A stretch of 64,000 bases of DNA from Septoria linicola (Eukaryota; Ascomycota; Dothideomycetes; Mycosphaerellales; Mycosphaerellaceae), in contig CP099418.1 in the NCBI GenBank assembly GCA_024114885.1, positions 5,084,001-5,148,000 of the forward strand, written 5' to 3'. The notes under the pieces were generated by a model. It was not told the origin of the DNA, did no database searches, and was given only the letters and a program-made list of their open reading frames with translations. Positions 1 to 11,438 of this stretch are shown here, piece by piece (position 1 is the stretch's first letter; each line of letters starts with the position of its first letter). The translations under genes were made by a program, and so were the position numbers.

Positions 1-429
1 GACTGGGAGGCATTGATCGAAGTCATTGCGAAGGAGATCATCGAGGAGCGAAGTCCTGCAAGGATTCTTCTAACGCGAGCTAAGCTGTACGATCTATTGA
101 CGCACTGCATCCCAGCCACGACTATCTTGAAGGTGAATGCTCCTACCAGATCGTTGTGGAAGATAAGCTGACGGTATTTAGACACTTACGTTCAAATTGA
201 TGCCGAAACTGGACGACAGCTTGAAACCTGAGATTGTGAAGTGGGCAGCATTTTACGAGCATCGCATTCGCATGGGGTCCAAGGTCATCTTTCATCTTGA
301 AGCATTTGTGACGAAGTTCATGCGCAGCTACGAGATGTAAGTGAATGCCTCGTAAGATCACAGAAAGCCATACTGACTTGCACTAGGAACTTCATGGGCA
401 TGGACCTCGACGATGAACTGTTTGACTAG
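1..429 (+). CDS. RFC5: Replication factor C subunit 5 (human RFC3 type), C-terminal part
   Basis: The 5' end lies outside the window. Three exons are visible (1-132, 182-336, 387-429), joined across GT-AG introns of 49 and 50 nt. The translated end contains LYDLLTHCIPATTILK, then WAAFYEHRIRMGSKVIFHLEAF, which is the C-terminal helical collar region of the small clamp-loader subunit called Rfc5 in yeast and RFC3 in humans. The family forms the RFC pentamer that loads PCNA onto primer-template junctions in the nucleus. The ATPase part is not in this window, so its motifs cannot be checked. The ending GMDLDDELFD is short and acidic. Identification rests on recalled family similarity; I am confident of the family, slightly less of the exact paralogue. 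Confidence 0.9.
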
Positions 430-657
430 CATCTATATCGTGTCTCGCTGTCACATGTATTCGGGCTTTAGCGCGGCGTTAAATTTGGTGGATCAGTACG
501 TCATGGTTACTTCCAATGCTCGAGGAGGATGCAGCTCAACAATTGAACATCCCAACTGAACACGACACTCTCAATACCGGAACAGAACTCACTGAACCAG
601 GCAGACGACCACGAACAGTTCACCTGAACACAGCACCAGATTCGCAACTCCAATAAC

Positions 658-1090
658 ATGTCTTCCAACCTCATGGACACCGAGAAGGGCGGCGAGCAGA
701 CTCAGTAAAGCGTTTAGACAGCTCACTTTGCGCCTACTCAGACTGACGCGAAACAGGTACGAGGGCGAGCACACCGATGTCCTCCCAACCGCGAAGTCGA
801 CAGGCCAATTTGGCTCCTCATCGCAGACCACAACCGAAGACCCATCAGCGACCTCAGAAGCAGCAAAAGAGCGCGTAGAGCGGGGCGAGAAGACGGCAGA
901 AAACATTAGATATGGACAGACAATCTCAGAAGGCGGCATGAGCGGCTTCACCACAGCCCAGGGCGGCAGTGCAGAGCAAGGCGGATATGGAGGAGTTAAG
1001 GACCAGAGCAACGAGAGCAGTGCGGCTGCTGACAGGAAGGCACAAGGCTATGGTGGGAAGGAGGATCACAACAAGGAGATCGGTGCATAG
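658..1090 (+). CDS. Small hydrophilic Gly/Ser/Glu-rich protein, function unknown
   Basis: Two exons (658-704 and 757-1090) are joined by a 52-nt intron with a GTAAAG donor and ACAG acceptor. The protein is about 126 residues, begins MSSNLMDTEKGGEQTQ, has no hydrophobic segment and no cysteine, and is rich in Gly, Ser, Thr, Gln and Glu. The C-terminal half carries GGMSGFTTAQGG, GGYGG and GYGGKEDHNKE, a composition like stress-associated disordered proteins of fungi. I do not recognise a named family. The ATG at 658 is chosen because it gives an uninterrupted spliced frame; the next in-frame ATG (after four residues) is also possible. It lies 228 nt downstream of the RFC gene on the same strand. 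Confidence 0.6.
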
Positions 1091-1451
1091 ACTGGTCATA
1101 GGGCACGCGCTCGGATCTGGAGGGCCCGGGACCATTCAGCCTACTGGCATACATGAGTACCAGCATTCTACTTATGAATTCACGTCACACAGGTCGCTCT
1201 GCTGATGCTGCTACCACTTAGCGTCTCGTAAACGTTACTTGATTCCGATCCTTCACTTTGCTGACAGAACGTGTTCACAGCGTCCGCGGGCGAAAGTGCG
1301 CGCCTGCTGCAGTGCAGGCGTTTGTCGCTTGACGTGCATATCAAGCCCCACAGCTCTCTTGCAACCAAGAACCAGCGCACTTCACACTGCCGTTCTTTTC
1401 CACGTTAGCAAGATTCTCGACCACACAACACCTCCATCCACTTGAGCAAGG
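1091..1451. other. Intergenic, 361 nt
   Basis: Between two plus-strand genes. It presumably holds the 3' end of the upstream transcript and the promoter of the F-box-like gene; no convincing coding frame or RNA gene is seen. Confidence 0.5.
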
Positions 1452-2330
1452 ATGGCAAGGCGCAGCCGCGGCGTTCGTCGTCGTTACGCTGCTCGCCAGA
1501 AAGTAGCCCTTCCAGCAGATCAGTCGAACTCGAGGTTGATGTCGCTGCCCGCCGAATTGCGCAACCGGATCTGGACTGCGTACTTCGAAAGTGTTCGCTT
1601 CCACTTCTCCGCGAAAGAATGCACACGCTGGCCAAGCGCTCATCTCTACATCAAGGCGCCACCAATCCTGGAGACCTGCAAGCAAGTCTATAGCGAGGCT
1701 CTGGGCATATATTATTCCTCTACCACCTTCCAGGGCGAACTCAGCGAGTATGGCGACAACATACGACCAGTCTTGCGATGGTTGACGAATATCGGCCGTT
1801 CTAATGCCAGATTGATCAACAACATCCACCTCGAGACCATGGCAGCCTTTTACTACCCGCCTTCCATGAAAATATCGCAAATTTACGGAATGGACCAGTC
1901 TTGATGCCTTAGACTGCCGTGCAGGAGCCTCCGATCTTTGGCAAACGTGGGGGACACAGACCGTCAAGGTCTGGACCTCGAATCCCGCAACACTCTACCA
2001 TGAGACACGCGAAGCGTATGAGAAGGTGATCCTTGCATGATGTGGTGACTTTCCGACTTGCTCGTGACTGACAACCTGTAGGACGCGAACGGTCTCGAGG
2101 CGTGGCTGGCAACTCTTGGTCCGCACGTAGAGCGCTGGGAGGAGTTTCGTCTACGGCACAACGAAGACCAGTACGGATGGCGCCGAACCGACGCCCAACC
2201 CTGGTGTCATTGCAGGAAGTCAGCCTCCGAAGCATATGGCGTCTCTCATGCGGTTGGTAGTGGTCACTGTAGACCATGGGCGAGTTGGGATATCAGTTTG
2301 CCATCGCTCCACGTCAGCTGCGAGGCCTGA
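1452..2330 (+). pseudogene. F-box-like protein gene, broken by a one-base frameshift
   Basis: The frame opening at 1452 encodes MARRSRGVRRRYAARQ and then SLPAELRNRIWTAYFESV, the start of the fungal F-box-like/2EXR-type fold, followed by ILETCKQVYSEALGIYYSST, also typical of that family. It stops at 1904. A second coding stretch in another frame continues from about 1873 (YRKFTEWTSLDALDC...WTSNPATLYHETREAYEK), crosses an apparent intron 2026-2081 (GTGATC...TGTAG) and ends at 2328-2330. The two frames meet at a run of four A (1869-1872); dropping one base there would join them. Either the gene is decayed or the assembly has an indel. Related proteins in this family are presumed substrate adaptors; its target is unknown. 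A second gene of this type lies at 35164. Confidence 0.55.
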
Positions 2331-2817
2331 CCAGTGGGCGATGGGCACGGTTGTGCAGCAGCCAGAGCCACCGACGTAGACGTAACAAATGAAGCCAGAT
2401 GCAGGAGACGATCAGAGCCTGGAGGCACATAGGACAAACCGATCCCCAAAGTTAAGTGGTATTGGGGACTTCAAAGCAAGCCATATGCCTTTGAAGCTCG
2501 TTATGCTTCGGCTACAGACCGGATGTCAAATCTACGAAGCTTTTGCGGGACTTTCGTACAGTTAGCGGCTAGATCGGAGATGCTTGCCGGGCCCAGAACC
2601 AAAGACAGGAACCAACTCTGATGCGTACGTATGCCTCTACGTCATGGTTGGCTATACGAGCAACACATAGCAGCTGAACAAGAGCGCATTACAAGTCGCA
2701 CGCTCATACATCTGATAGAGACTTTGATACAGTACATCTTCCTTCACTTGTGTTGACGATCAAACAGAAAGTGCCTTGGCGAAAAAGCTTGGCTTGAGAC
2801 GGGAAACGTGCGCCAAG
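2331..2817. other. Intergenic, 487 nt
   Basis: No supported coding frame. It should contain the promoter of the phospholipase D-like gene that follows. Confidence 0.4.
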
Positions 2818-4964
2818 ATGACTGGCAAGGATCCTCGGGGACGCAGCAAGATTGAAGAGCTCTGTCGGTCACAGTCGTCAGTCAGCACTGAATATGCGAG
2901 TAACCCGGACAAGACACCAGGCGAGATCGCAGAAAAGCTGCTCGGAAGTCATGTAAGTTGTCCCATTGTTTGCAAGGTCGTGCAATGCCGTTGCTGCTAC
3001 ATAGCTCCAACCTGTACACAACGAATTGCTTTGTTCTGCCTAGATGATGAAGGTCTGACCTTTACTAGCATCTCACCAATGTGATCACACAAACACCAGA
3101 TCAACGTGGCACTTCCTTAAGAACTGACCTTGAATGGGCTCAAAGTTGTGGCAAGTTTGGCAACACCCAGCCTAGCGAATTATTCCTACATGCGTTCCAC
3201 GATATCCTACAATGCCTCGAGAAGGACCCCATTGCCGACTGTGTCTCGCCGTCGCTCATAGGCTCGACCGGATACGTGCCAATGACTATCATCGCACCAC
3301 TCAATGATCAGCTACGACATATGTCCAATTTGATCGTGAGAGCGAAGAAGGAAGTGTTACTAGCGACTAATTTCTGGAAGAAGTCTGGAGCTAGCACTTT
3401 CGTAAATGATGCTCTCATCGAGCTATCGAAGCGTGCTGGTGCACGTGGTGAGAGAGTCGTGGTCAGAATCATGTTCGACCGAGGTACTTCACTTCCTCCC
3501 GAATGACAGTTGTAGAACGTGCTGACTTCTCCTAGGCGCTCTGAAACAGGTTGTAAACAATCATCAGAATGTTGATTCGAATGGATGGCAAGCAGCTGGT
3601 GTCGGACTACCGCCGCCTGAACAGATGCCAAATGTCGACCTTGCAATAGTGAATTTTCATCGACCTCCGCTCGGCACATTCCACAGCAAATTCATGATCG
3701 TTGATCGACAAATTGCCACTGTCTCCAGCAATAACATTCAAGACAACGACAATCTGGAGATGATGGCGCATATTGAAGGACCCATTGTAGACTCGGTGAG
3801 TAATTTGCGAGACCTGAGGACTCCGAGAAGCTCTCTCCGCGACTATGAACAGTCTACTGACACCCTGCCCTCTAGATTTGGGAAACTTTCTTGATCAGCT
3901 GGCATAACAAAGTCGAGCCTGCACTACCTTGTCGCACAACCCCAGCTGCAAGCCAGTTTCCACCCACGTATCAAGAGCCAACCTTTACAGCACTTTTTGA
4001 GCCTGATGGATCTTTCCGCCTTCCTGAGCGCCCTACGCAAACGGATCTACCAGAGCACATGCCAGGAAGTCCCAGCTACGACCTGACAATGAGCGACGAG
4101 ATCGAGCGCATGCGATCTGTGCTTCGACCTCTATCACCTGGTGAGCCACGCGTCGACGCTGTTGCTCGCCATCTGAACAAGCCCACTGGACTTTCTGTCA
4201 AGGCTACTGCCTCAGATCGAGACAACAACTTGAACTTCTTCCCTTTCATTCCTCTGCCAAACGTGGAACCAGTTCCAATGGCAATGTGTTCGAGGAAGCC
4301 GTACGCCAACATCAACAGTGAGTCAATTTTCGTGCCGCAGAACGAAGCCTTCCTATCGCTAGTCCGCAACGCGAAAAGATCCATCTTCATCCAGACTCCT
4401 GACCTCAACGCAAAACCACTGCTTCCCGCTCTCATATCTGCTGTTAGACGAGGCATTGAAGTCACCTACTACGTCTGTCTTGGCTACAATGACGGAGGCG
4501 AGCTACTCCCAGGTCAAGGGGGCACGAATGAAATGAACGCCAACTATCTCTACTCGCAACTCCAACCAGACGAGAAGCTACTGCTCAAGGTCCACTACTA
4601 CGTCGCTGCTGATCAAGATCACCCCATACATAACAACTTCAAACAACGATCATGCCACATCAAACTCATGATCGTGGACGAAAGTGTTGCGATCCAAGGT
4701 TCTGGTAACCAGGATACGCAAAGCTGGTTCCATTCGCAAGAGGTCAATGTCATGATTGACAGTCCGGTTATCTGTAAAGCGTGGAAGGAGGGTATTGAGA
4801 GGAATCAGAATACTCATCTGTACGGCTTGGCGAGTCAGAAAGATGGCTGTTGGTACGATCCGAAGACTGGGAAGTTGGCGGAGGGGAGTCTGGGAACGAA
4901 TGCTGGACATTTCGCGTGGGCGAAGGGGATTATTGGGACTGTGAAGAAGGCTGGCGGGCAGTGA
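2818..4964 (+). CDS. Phospholipase D-like protein with two HKD motifs
   Basis: Four exons (2818-2952, 3069-3483, 3536-3795, 3876-4964) give about 632 residues. Two HxKxxxxD motifs are visible: HSKFMIVD, followed by SSNN, in exon 3, and HIKLMIVD, followed by GSGN, in exon 4. These are the paired catalytic half-sites of the PLD superfamily, which cleave or transfer phosphodiester bonds, as in cardiolipin synthases and phospholipases. The stretch VSPSLIGSTGYVPMTIIAPL and LIVRAKKEVLLATNFW before the first HKD matches a fungal PLD-like subfamily. No N-terminal C2, PX or PH domain and no signal peptide are seen. The ATG at 2818 has a good context (CCAAGATG); no earlier in-frame ATG follows the upstream stop. 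The substrate is not predictable from sequence. Confidence 0.85.
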
Positions 4965-6443
4965 GGTTGTTAGGGTCTATCTGTTGTCAACATCGAATGA
5001 ACATATCTATGTTGGCATGTATCAGCTGGTGGGCCTTGCGGTCTGTGTTTACTGTGTTCCCGTGGAGGCACAGGATGTGATTTTATCGTCCCTGTTGCGG
5101 GTGCCGGCATCATGGTCCGGGCCACAAGACTACGAATGTTCAAGGCTCCTATCTGTTAGGTATGAGCTTGCTGTCGCGCGGCACATCAGAGCAATAATGG
5201 TGGCAGCGCAGTGGTGAAATCGACAGCAAGAGGGACGAGACCGGAATACATTGCTCGGATTCGGTTGACGCACTGACCACAAGACAGCGACATCACGCTC
5301 TTGTGAATCCAAAACAATTAAAACGTCTGTATAGATATACATCACACTGTCGTCGAAGAGCCATCATTCGAGACAAATAACATGAGCCAGGAAGGTCAAT
5401 GCCGACTTAGGGTACTTCATCGCTGAGCCTCACTTCACGCAACATCACCAAGACAATTCTTGGCCCGAGCCAAGAAATGGTATAGATGTCTGCTCTCGCA
5501 CAACTATCCTCCTGTATGCTGACTACTCCTACGGCAACGTCATCGAATCGAGCCAGTCGGACTGCTTCTCTCTGACATCTCTGCCCGTTTCACAACGAGG
5601 CCGCGCGTCGCATGATCTTCCCGACCGGCACCTGGAACACGACATCGTTCCTCCACCTGTGCCGCGGTGCGCGAATCTCGGATGGCACACGAGCTAGTTG
5701 GAAGTGCCAATACCTTATTTTGACGACTTCATTGCGAGTGTTGGACATCATCTGCTGACTTGCAGACGATGGTTATCCAGAACCCCAGATGATGAATCTG
5801 GCATCGCCTTCTTTAGGTGGACATGGTGACCTGGTCATATTGAAGTCAAAATTGATTGCATGACGGCGTGCTCAGGGACAGAGTTTATCTTGTCTCCAAG
5901 CTTGTTCCAAATTTGATCGCACTCTTCAACGATGACTCTTGATCACTATATCCCCCGCCAACTGGTCAAGTAGCCACTTGTCGGTCAACAAGCTTGGAAC
6001 GCCCAAAGACGCTTCGCATAACGAACGCTGCACACGGCAGCGCAGAGCTCGGTGGGAATGCAGAGTTAGTTCACCATTGGCAGTCAGCAAGCGAGTGGTG
6101 ACAGTGAAGTGAACAATGATCGCGGAATACGAAATAGATAGTTACAACCGTTCAAAGACGCAAGAGTTACTCGACTCCTGTTTGCAATGATCAAAGCAAT
6201 AAGGTGAAAAACCACAACCAGCTTCATAGAGTACCTATACGATGCCACTATCTTGCCGCTGCCGATCTTCCAGCCCGGCCATGTTTTTGCATTACATTAA
6301 AGATACACCAACCGCATAAACCAACGAAGAGATCGTTCCAACAGCTTGATTCCGTTGTCCAAGCGGTCGCGAGGTCATAACCGTACTGTCGAGATAACGC
6401 TCAGTGGCAAGATATGACCCATACATTGTCATGGGCGATCCGC
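4965..6443. other. Intergenic, about 1.5 kb, no gene recognised
   Basis: This lies between the 3' ends of the phospholipase D-like gene (plus) and the GPI-protein gene (minus), so convergent 3' regions account for only part of it. Short frames exist but none has family-like composition or plausible splicing. I see no tRNA-like B box and no transposase-like frame. Confidence 0.4.
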
Positions 6444-9390
6444 TTAGAGGAAGAAAGCGAGGATGGCACCCACACCGGCGAGGAGGCCAGCAGCATTGAG
6501 TGCGGAAGCAGCGCCCGTGTAGGGAACTGGCGAGCTTGGATATGGCTTCCCGGCACCTGTACCTGTCGGCTTTGGTGGGGTTGGAGCACCAGTACCTGAA
6601 CATGAGTTTAGCAGACGTCAAATGAATGTGGGGACTCAATTTGGAACGCACCAGTGGGGTACACAGGAGCCTCAGGAACTGGGTACTTTGGAGCTTCTGG
6701 AGAAACGGGCGTCTCGGGCTTCTGCCTTCTGTTAGTCCATGTTTGGAGGAGTCTGACAATGCTTAAGAATGGCGTGCCTTTGGGGTCTCATAGACTGGTG
6801 GTTGCTTCACAGATCAGTTAGCATCGTTCATGTGCTCACTCTGCTGCGTACACGTCTGGAGCGTGGAAGCTCGCAGTGCATAGCATGAGTTCATACCTCA
6901 GGGCTCTGTACACATTCGTCAGCAAACGATCAACGTTGAGTAAGAGCTATGCACGACTAACCTTAGGTGGCTGGGCGGGGGTTTCCGGCGATTTGGGAGG
7001 AGAGTAGGCCGGGGGCTGGTTCTCCTTTGGCGGCTGCTCAGGCGAAGTCGGGGGCTGAACTGGGTGAGTTGGCTGAGATGGAGGGTACTCCTTTGGCGGC
7101 TGCTCAGGCGAAGTCGGGGGCTGAACTGGGTGAGTTGGCTGAGATGGAGGGTACTCCTTTGGCTGCTGTAAAGTTGTCAGACACGATTTCCTAAACCACA
7201 TTCATTCCCAAGAATGCTCAGCAGCATGTCGATAAGCCTTCACCCTCTCGACGCTGTGTGAGAATCAAGACGGTGGAAGCTCGAGCTGCAGCCAGGTACT
7301 TGACCTGCCGAAAGCATTGCTGTGGGTACTATAGTACTCGGCTCGAACGCTGAGTGCGACAAAAGAGAGTGATGCAGAAGAGCAAGCGCTTGAACGTACC
7401 TCAGGGCTCTATCCAAATTGTTAGCATATTTTCAAAATGTATCAACCGAGTCAAAAAATCTTACCTTTGGTGGGCTAGCCGGTGGCTGCTCATTTTTGGG
7501 TGGCGAGTAGGTAGGAGGAGTTGGCTGCTGTTCGAATTGTCAGATACAGGTGACAAATAGGTGGCATATGAAAAGTTGTGGGATGGATCGAGCTCGAACG
7601 AGCGACGCTCGCTGGACTCGATTTTGCAGCACTGGCAACGACGATGATTGGGAAGACTTACCTCCGGGCTTTTTGGAGGCTGAGCCGGGTGCTCAGGTTG
7701 CTTAGGCTGCTGTAGGATCATCAGTAAGTCGTTCAATAATAGAAGTGCAAGTGAGTGCATGTGAAAGGCTTGGCAAGATTTGCACCATTCTCAATCCACT
7801 GTCACAAACTCAAGGCGAGCTGTGGACAAGGTTCTCGACCGCTCAAAGTCGCCTCTGTCGAGACAAGTCCAGGGCTGACTCTTGTCGAACATGAATGATA
7901 CTGATTCGTGGTCGAAATTTGCAATGCTCGAGCACAAATGGGTACTGACCTCTGGCTTTCCAGGTGGGTACACAGGTGGGTGTTCTGGCTGAGCAGGTGG
8001 CTGAGCTGGATGAGTAGGAGTGGATGGTGGGTACACAGGTGGGTATTCTGGCTGAGCAGGTGGCTGAGCTGGATGAGTAGGAGTGGATGGTGGGTACTGT
8101 CCGACAGTTAGAACAGTCGATGTGGTATACCTGAGCTGCTGAAGCCATATGGTCACTTCGAAGCATGACCGACGAGACTACACGAGATCGAGGCCCTGCG
8201 CACAGTCCCAAAGCCGAGCTTGCGATGGTACAACTGCGTGGGGCCATGGTCGCCAGCTTTTGCTCAAAGTCGGCCATGACTTTGATTGTCTCACGAGGCA
8301 GTAATCGAGAAAAGATTTCATGCACTTACGACCGGTGGGTGCTCCTCCTTTGGTGGAGTTGGCTTTTCCTCCTTTGGTGGAGTTGGCTTTTCCTCCTTTG
8401 GAGGAGTTGGCTGCTCAGGGTGCTAAACAATGGTCAGCCTCATGTTGCGGTTCCTGCCAAGTACTGTGATTCGAGGCATTGCATGTGACTTCAGCTGGAA
8501 GTTGCAAGCGTCTTCAACGGGAAATGACGAACGTATGGCACGTAGACGGTCTGGTGTGGCTTGTGAGCAGGGTAGGTGGCGGTGTGCACGTAGGTCTTGT
8601 GCTCGGTCACCATCTTGTACTTGTCGTGCTTTGGCTCCTCGTGCTTTGGGGGATGAGGGTAGTCGTGGTGCTCATCGTCGTGCTTTGGAGGGTGTGGATA
8701 ATCGTGGTGCTCATCATCCTTGTGCTTTGGGTACTGTGCATGGAAAACTGCTAAGGGAGGGTTTCTGGGGATAAAGAGACTGGTTCTCTTGTAGATCAAA
8801 TACTGCTGGACACACCTCGGGAGTCTTGGCTGGGTAGGTTGGCTTTGGTGCCTCCTCGGAGCAGCTGGTAGTTGGAGCTGGGTGCTGCGATCGTTAGCTA
8901 CTGTGAGCGGAACGGGCGATTGACAAAATTCACCTCTGGCTCCTACACGTGAAAACGTCAACATTTGTTAAGTACACAATCAATCGAAGCAGAATCTCAC
9001 CTTTGGCTCGTGCTTGTCCTCGTGAGGGTACTGTGTTTGTCGTTAGCATCACTGCAGCGCCTATCCCTCGCTGTAAATCGAACCTCTGGCTGCTTGAAGA
9101 CTGTTAGCACGATCGTCAAAGCCAGCCTATCTCGTTCTCTATCTCTTACCTGTGGGTGAGCAGGAGTGTCTGGGTGCGAGGGCTGCTCAGGATGAGCAGG
9201 AGTGTCTGGGTGCGAGGGCTGCTCAGGATGAGCAGGAGTGTTGTCGCCGTAGGTCGGGGCCTCAGGAGCATAGCCTGAGCAGAAATAGTCAGAACTCGAG
9301 ACTTCCTCCAAAATCGATTTTCTTCCTCCACCTACTTGGAGCAGCCATGGCGCCAGCGACAAGCGCGGCAGCAACGAAAGAGTAACGCAT
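6444..9390 (-). CDS. Secreted proline-rich GPI-anchored surface protein made of repeat exons and micro-exons
   Basis: Reading from 9390 I trace 17 exons, about 439 residues. Exon 1 (9336-9390) encodes MRYSFVAAALVAGAMAAP, a signal peptide. Exons 2-16 encode Pro/Gln/Glu/His-rich modules: 9150-9274, 9084-9092 or 9084-9089, 9001-9030, 8934-8942, 8816-8884, 8533-8733, 8330-8422, 7950-8096, 7662-7709, 7465-7527, 7400-7408, 6962-7165, 6897-6905, 6778-6804, 6652-6721. Exon 17 (6444-6595) ends ASALNAAGLLAGVGAILAFF, a GPI-attachment signal after a small-residue site. Exons 3-15 are all phase 0, so modules can be added or skipped without frame change. Four exons are only 6-9 nt and encode PE or QPE, EPE, SPE and SPE. 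Exon 7 is rich in His. One donor appears to be GC (6777-6776). Likely a cell-wall or adhesion protein; no catalytic domain is present. Confidence 0.75.
7023..7154 (-). repeat. 66-bp coding tandem repeat, two copies
   Basis: Copies at 7023-7088 and 7089-7154 look identical and encode 22-residue units containing YPPSQPTHPVQPPTSPEQPP within one exon of the GPI-protein gene. Perfect identity points to recent duplication. Confidence 0.9.
7968..8093 (-). repeat. 63-bp coding tandem repeat, two copies
   Basis: Copies at 7968-8030 and 8031-8093 differ at about one base and encode 21-residue units with YPPSTPTHPAQPPAQPE. They lie inside one exon of the GPI-protein gene. Confidence 0.85.
8341..8410 (-). 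repeat. 24-bp coding repeat, about three copies
   Basis: Three near-identical units encode PTPPKEEK, PTPPKEEK and PTPPKEEH in one exon of the GPI-protein gene. Limits are approximate. Confidence 0.75.
9158..9229 (-). repeat. 36-bp coding tandem repeat, two copies
   Basis: Copies at 9158-9193 and 9194-9229 appear identical and encode the 12-residue unit TPAHPEQPSHPD (in rotation) in exon 2 of the GPI-protein gene. Confidence 0.85.
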
Positions 9391-11438
9391 CTTGACGGTT
9401 GGTTGGTTTTGCAAAAAGTGCAGAGAAACGGCTGTAAGTGAGTGTGTGGTTGCCGAAGCGTTCGCTGTGTGTTAAAGAAAGGACGACCGAAGTCAAGTGT
9501 TACAACCAAGTAGAATGCGTGGGCTTGTGTTGACGAGGAGGAGAGTACAGTGAAACGACAGACCTTGCTTATATCGCTGCGCTCGATTGAGGTGACGGCG
9601 GGCCCAGGCGAGATTACTTTGGCTAGCATGGCCTTGACTGTTGTGCTAAGTGGCATCGTTCTGAAATTAGTCCGTGCAGGGACCTACCTGTCAGCAGCTG
9701 TTCCTGAAGATCAGTCTTGTCGCCAAGAACAGGCATATGTAGGATCACAGCCGAGGCACTGCAATCTGGCGGCTTCCGTGAGGCTTGTGCCCTGGCTTTT
9801 CGATGCGTCCGCTTACGGCAAGCGACGTCGTGACTCTGCATTGCATCCTGGATGTTGCATGTGCTGCCTGCACGAATCTGCAGTGTCGCGATCCTCATAA
9901 GCCCCTTCTTGGCATTGAACTCACTTAGGTACAGCACGTGCGTGTGCCACCAAACTACTCTCCACAAAAGGCTAAATCCCCTGTTTCCAGATTCAGGTGC
10001 CGGCGAATCACATCGTGCTATTTTGGGCCGCGTTTGAGAACCATACTGATCTTCACTTGTGCTGCTCCGTCGTTTGAGCCTCTTTGGATGTTTGTTCTTG
10101 AGATCGCTGATCCAGATCTCAGCTCCGTCTGATTCGAGCTGCTCAAGATAGGAGCTCGTGGCACCCCTCAAAAGCAAAACACCCTTAGTATCGTGACAGT
10201 TCATTGATGAGCTGTGGAAGGTACAATTGTTTCTTGGAACCGTGCGTGTAGAAGAGCCTCATATTGGCAGATTATGGCGAATGCTTCGACGCGCCCGCCA
10301 AGAATAAGTCGCCACCCAATTGCGTGCTCTCCTTTGGCGAAGACCTACTGAGAGGCTTCAGCAAAGTCCAGCCGATCACCTTCGGGCAGGTCGTTAGACG
10401 TGAACAGTTCCAGAGGATGGCTATCTGGATTCTGGGGCCCGATTTGTTTCGTGGAAGTCTTGCCGAAGGATCGGACTCAGTTGAAAGTAAGCCTCATGGC
10501 GAGCCACACTGAGCTAGGATGAGTGGTGTTCCGCCTCCTGTTGAGCTTCCTTTGCAACCCGCACGCGTTTCTTGGTAGCAAAGCGTTCGCAGCGCGTTCG
10601 TTAAGGTGTCGGCACTTTCGGATGTGGTGTTGACGTAAATATTTTGAATCCTGACCGCGCAGCACGCCGTTTACGCGCGATTGCTGATGATGTGATCACG
10701 AATCCATGTCGGAAGTCTTGGCAGAAATGACCGATCTTTTAGCATAGTCCATCGCGGGAATGTCATATTCACACGCTGAGATGGGGCTTCCGATGCGTGC
10801 TGTGACTAAGGTATAGAGAGCTAGGGACCCAGTCACCAAGCGTTAGACGTCTGCGACCCGATTTCAAATTGTGAAGAAGCAGTATGGATCATAGCAACAT
10901 GGTCTTTGAGGCTTGACTACTGTGATCCACATCTTCTACCAGGCCGACTAACAAAGACAATGGATGGACATGACATGACAACTGCACAGCGAGGACGACT
11001 GATGGACTGAACGCTGCATTTCACAGTTCGCCTGCTTACCGGCTCGGCCTGTTCAGGAGGTGAATTTAGGACCGCATAGGCGAGCGGTCCGCCTGCTGGA
11101 CACAAATGAAGACTGGCCCGCAAGTGTCTTGGCACAAGACGAGGCTGATACTTGGGCTAACCAATAAAGTACTCAAGCGCCGAAGTGCAACACATGCCAC
11201 GCAAATATTGGTTCTCCTTGCGTGATCCTTGCAGTCTCGGACACTTCTCGAAGCGCTGCACGTAGCTCGCTAAGCTTGTCAGTCAACCTGCACACGAAGA
11301 GACCCGCTGTTGCCACTGAGCCTCCTGAATCACGCGTCAACAATGCCGGAGCTCTCGAATTCCAGTTCAATCTCTTTCCCCTTGACCGTCGTGCTGAACG
11401 ACAATGGCAGCTGCTTGGAGGATTTAACCTGGCAGCCG
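9391..11438. other. Intergenic, about 2 kb, no supported gene
   Basis: This holds the promoter of the GPI-protein gene at its left end and the 3' region of the hydrolase gene at its right end. Frames of up to 193 codons exist (minus 9623-10204; plus 10264-10512), but neither has recognisable domains or convincing splicing, so I do not call them genes. Confidence 0.4.
9567..9578 (-). promoter_or_regulatory. TATA-like element upstream of the GPI-protein gene
   Basis: On the minus strand this reads GCGATATAAGC and lies about 180 nt before the ATG at 9390. A TATA-like motif would suit a strongly or conditionally expressed secreted protein, but the assignment is by motif only. Confidence 0.25.

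Noticed and set aside
9623..10204. Minus-strand frame of 193 codons
   Set aside because: No family resemblance and no consistent splice sites; composition resembles non-coding sequence.
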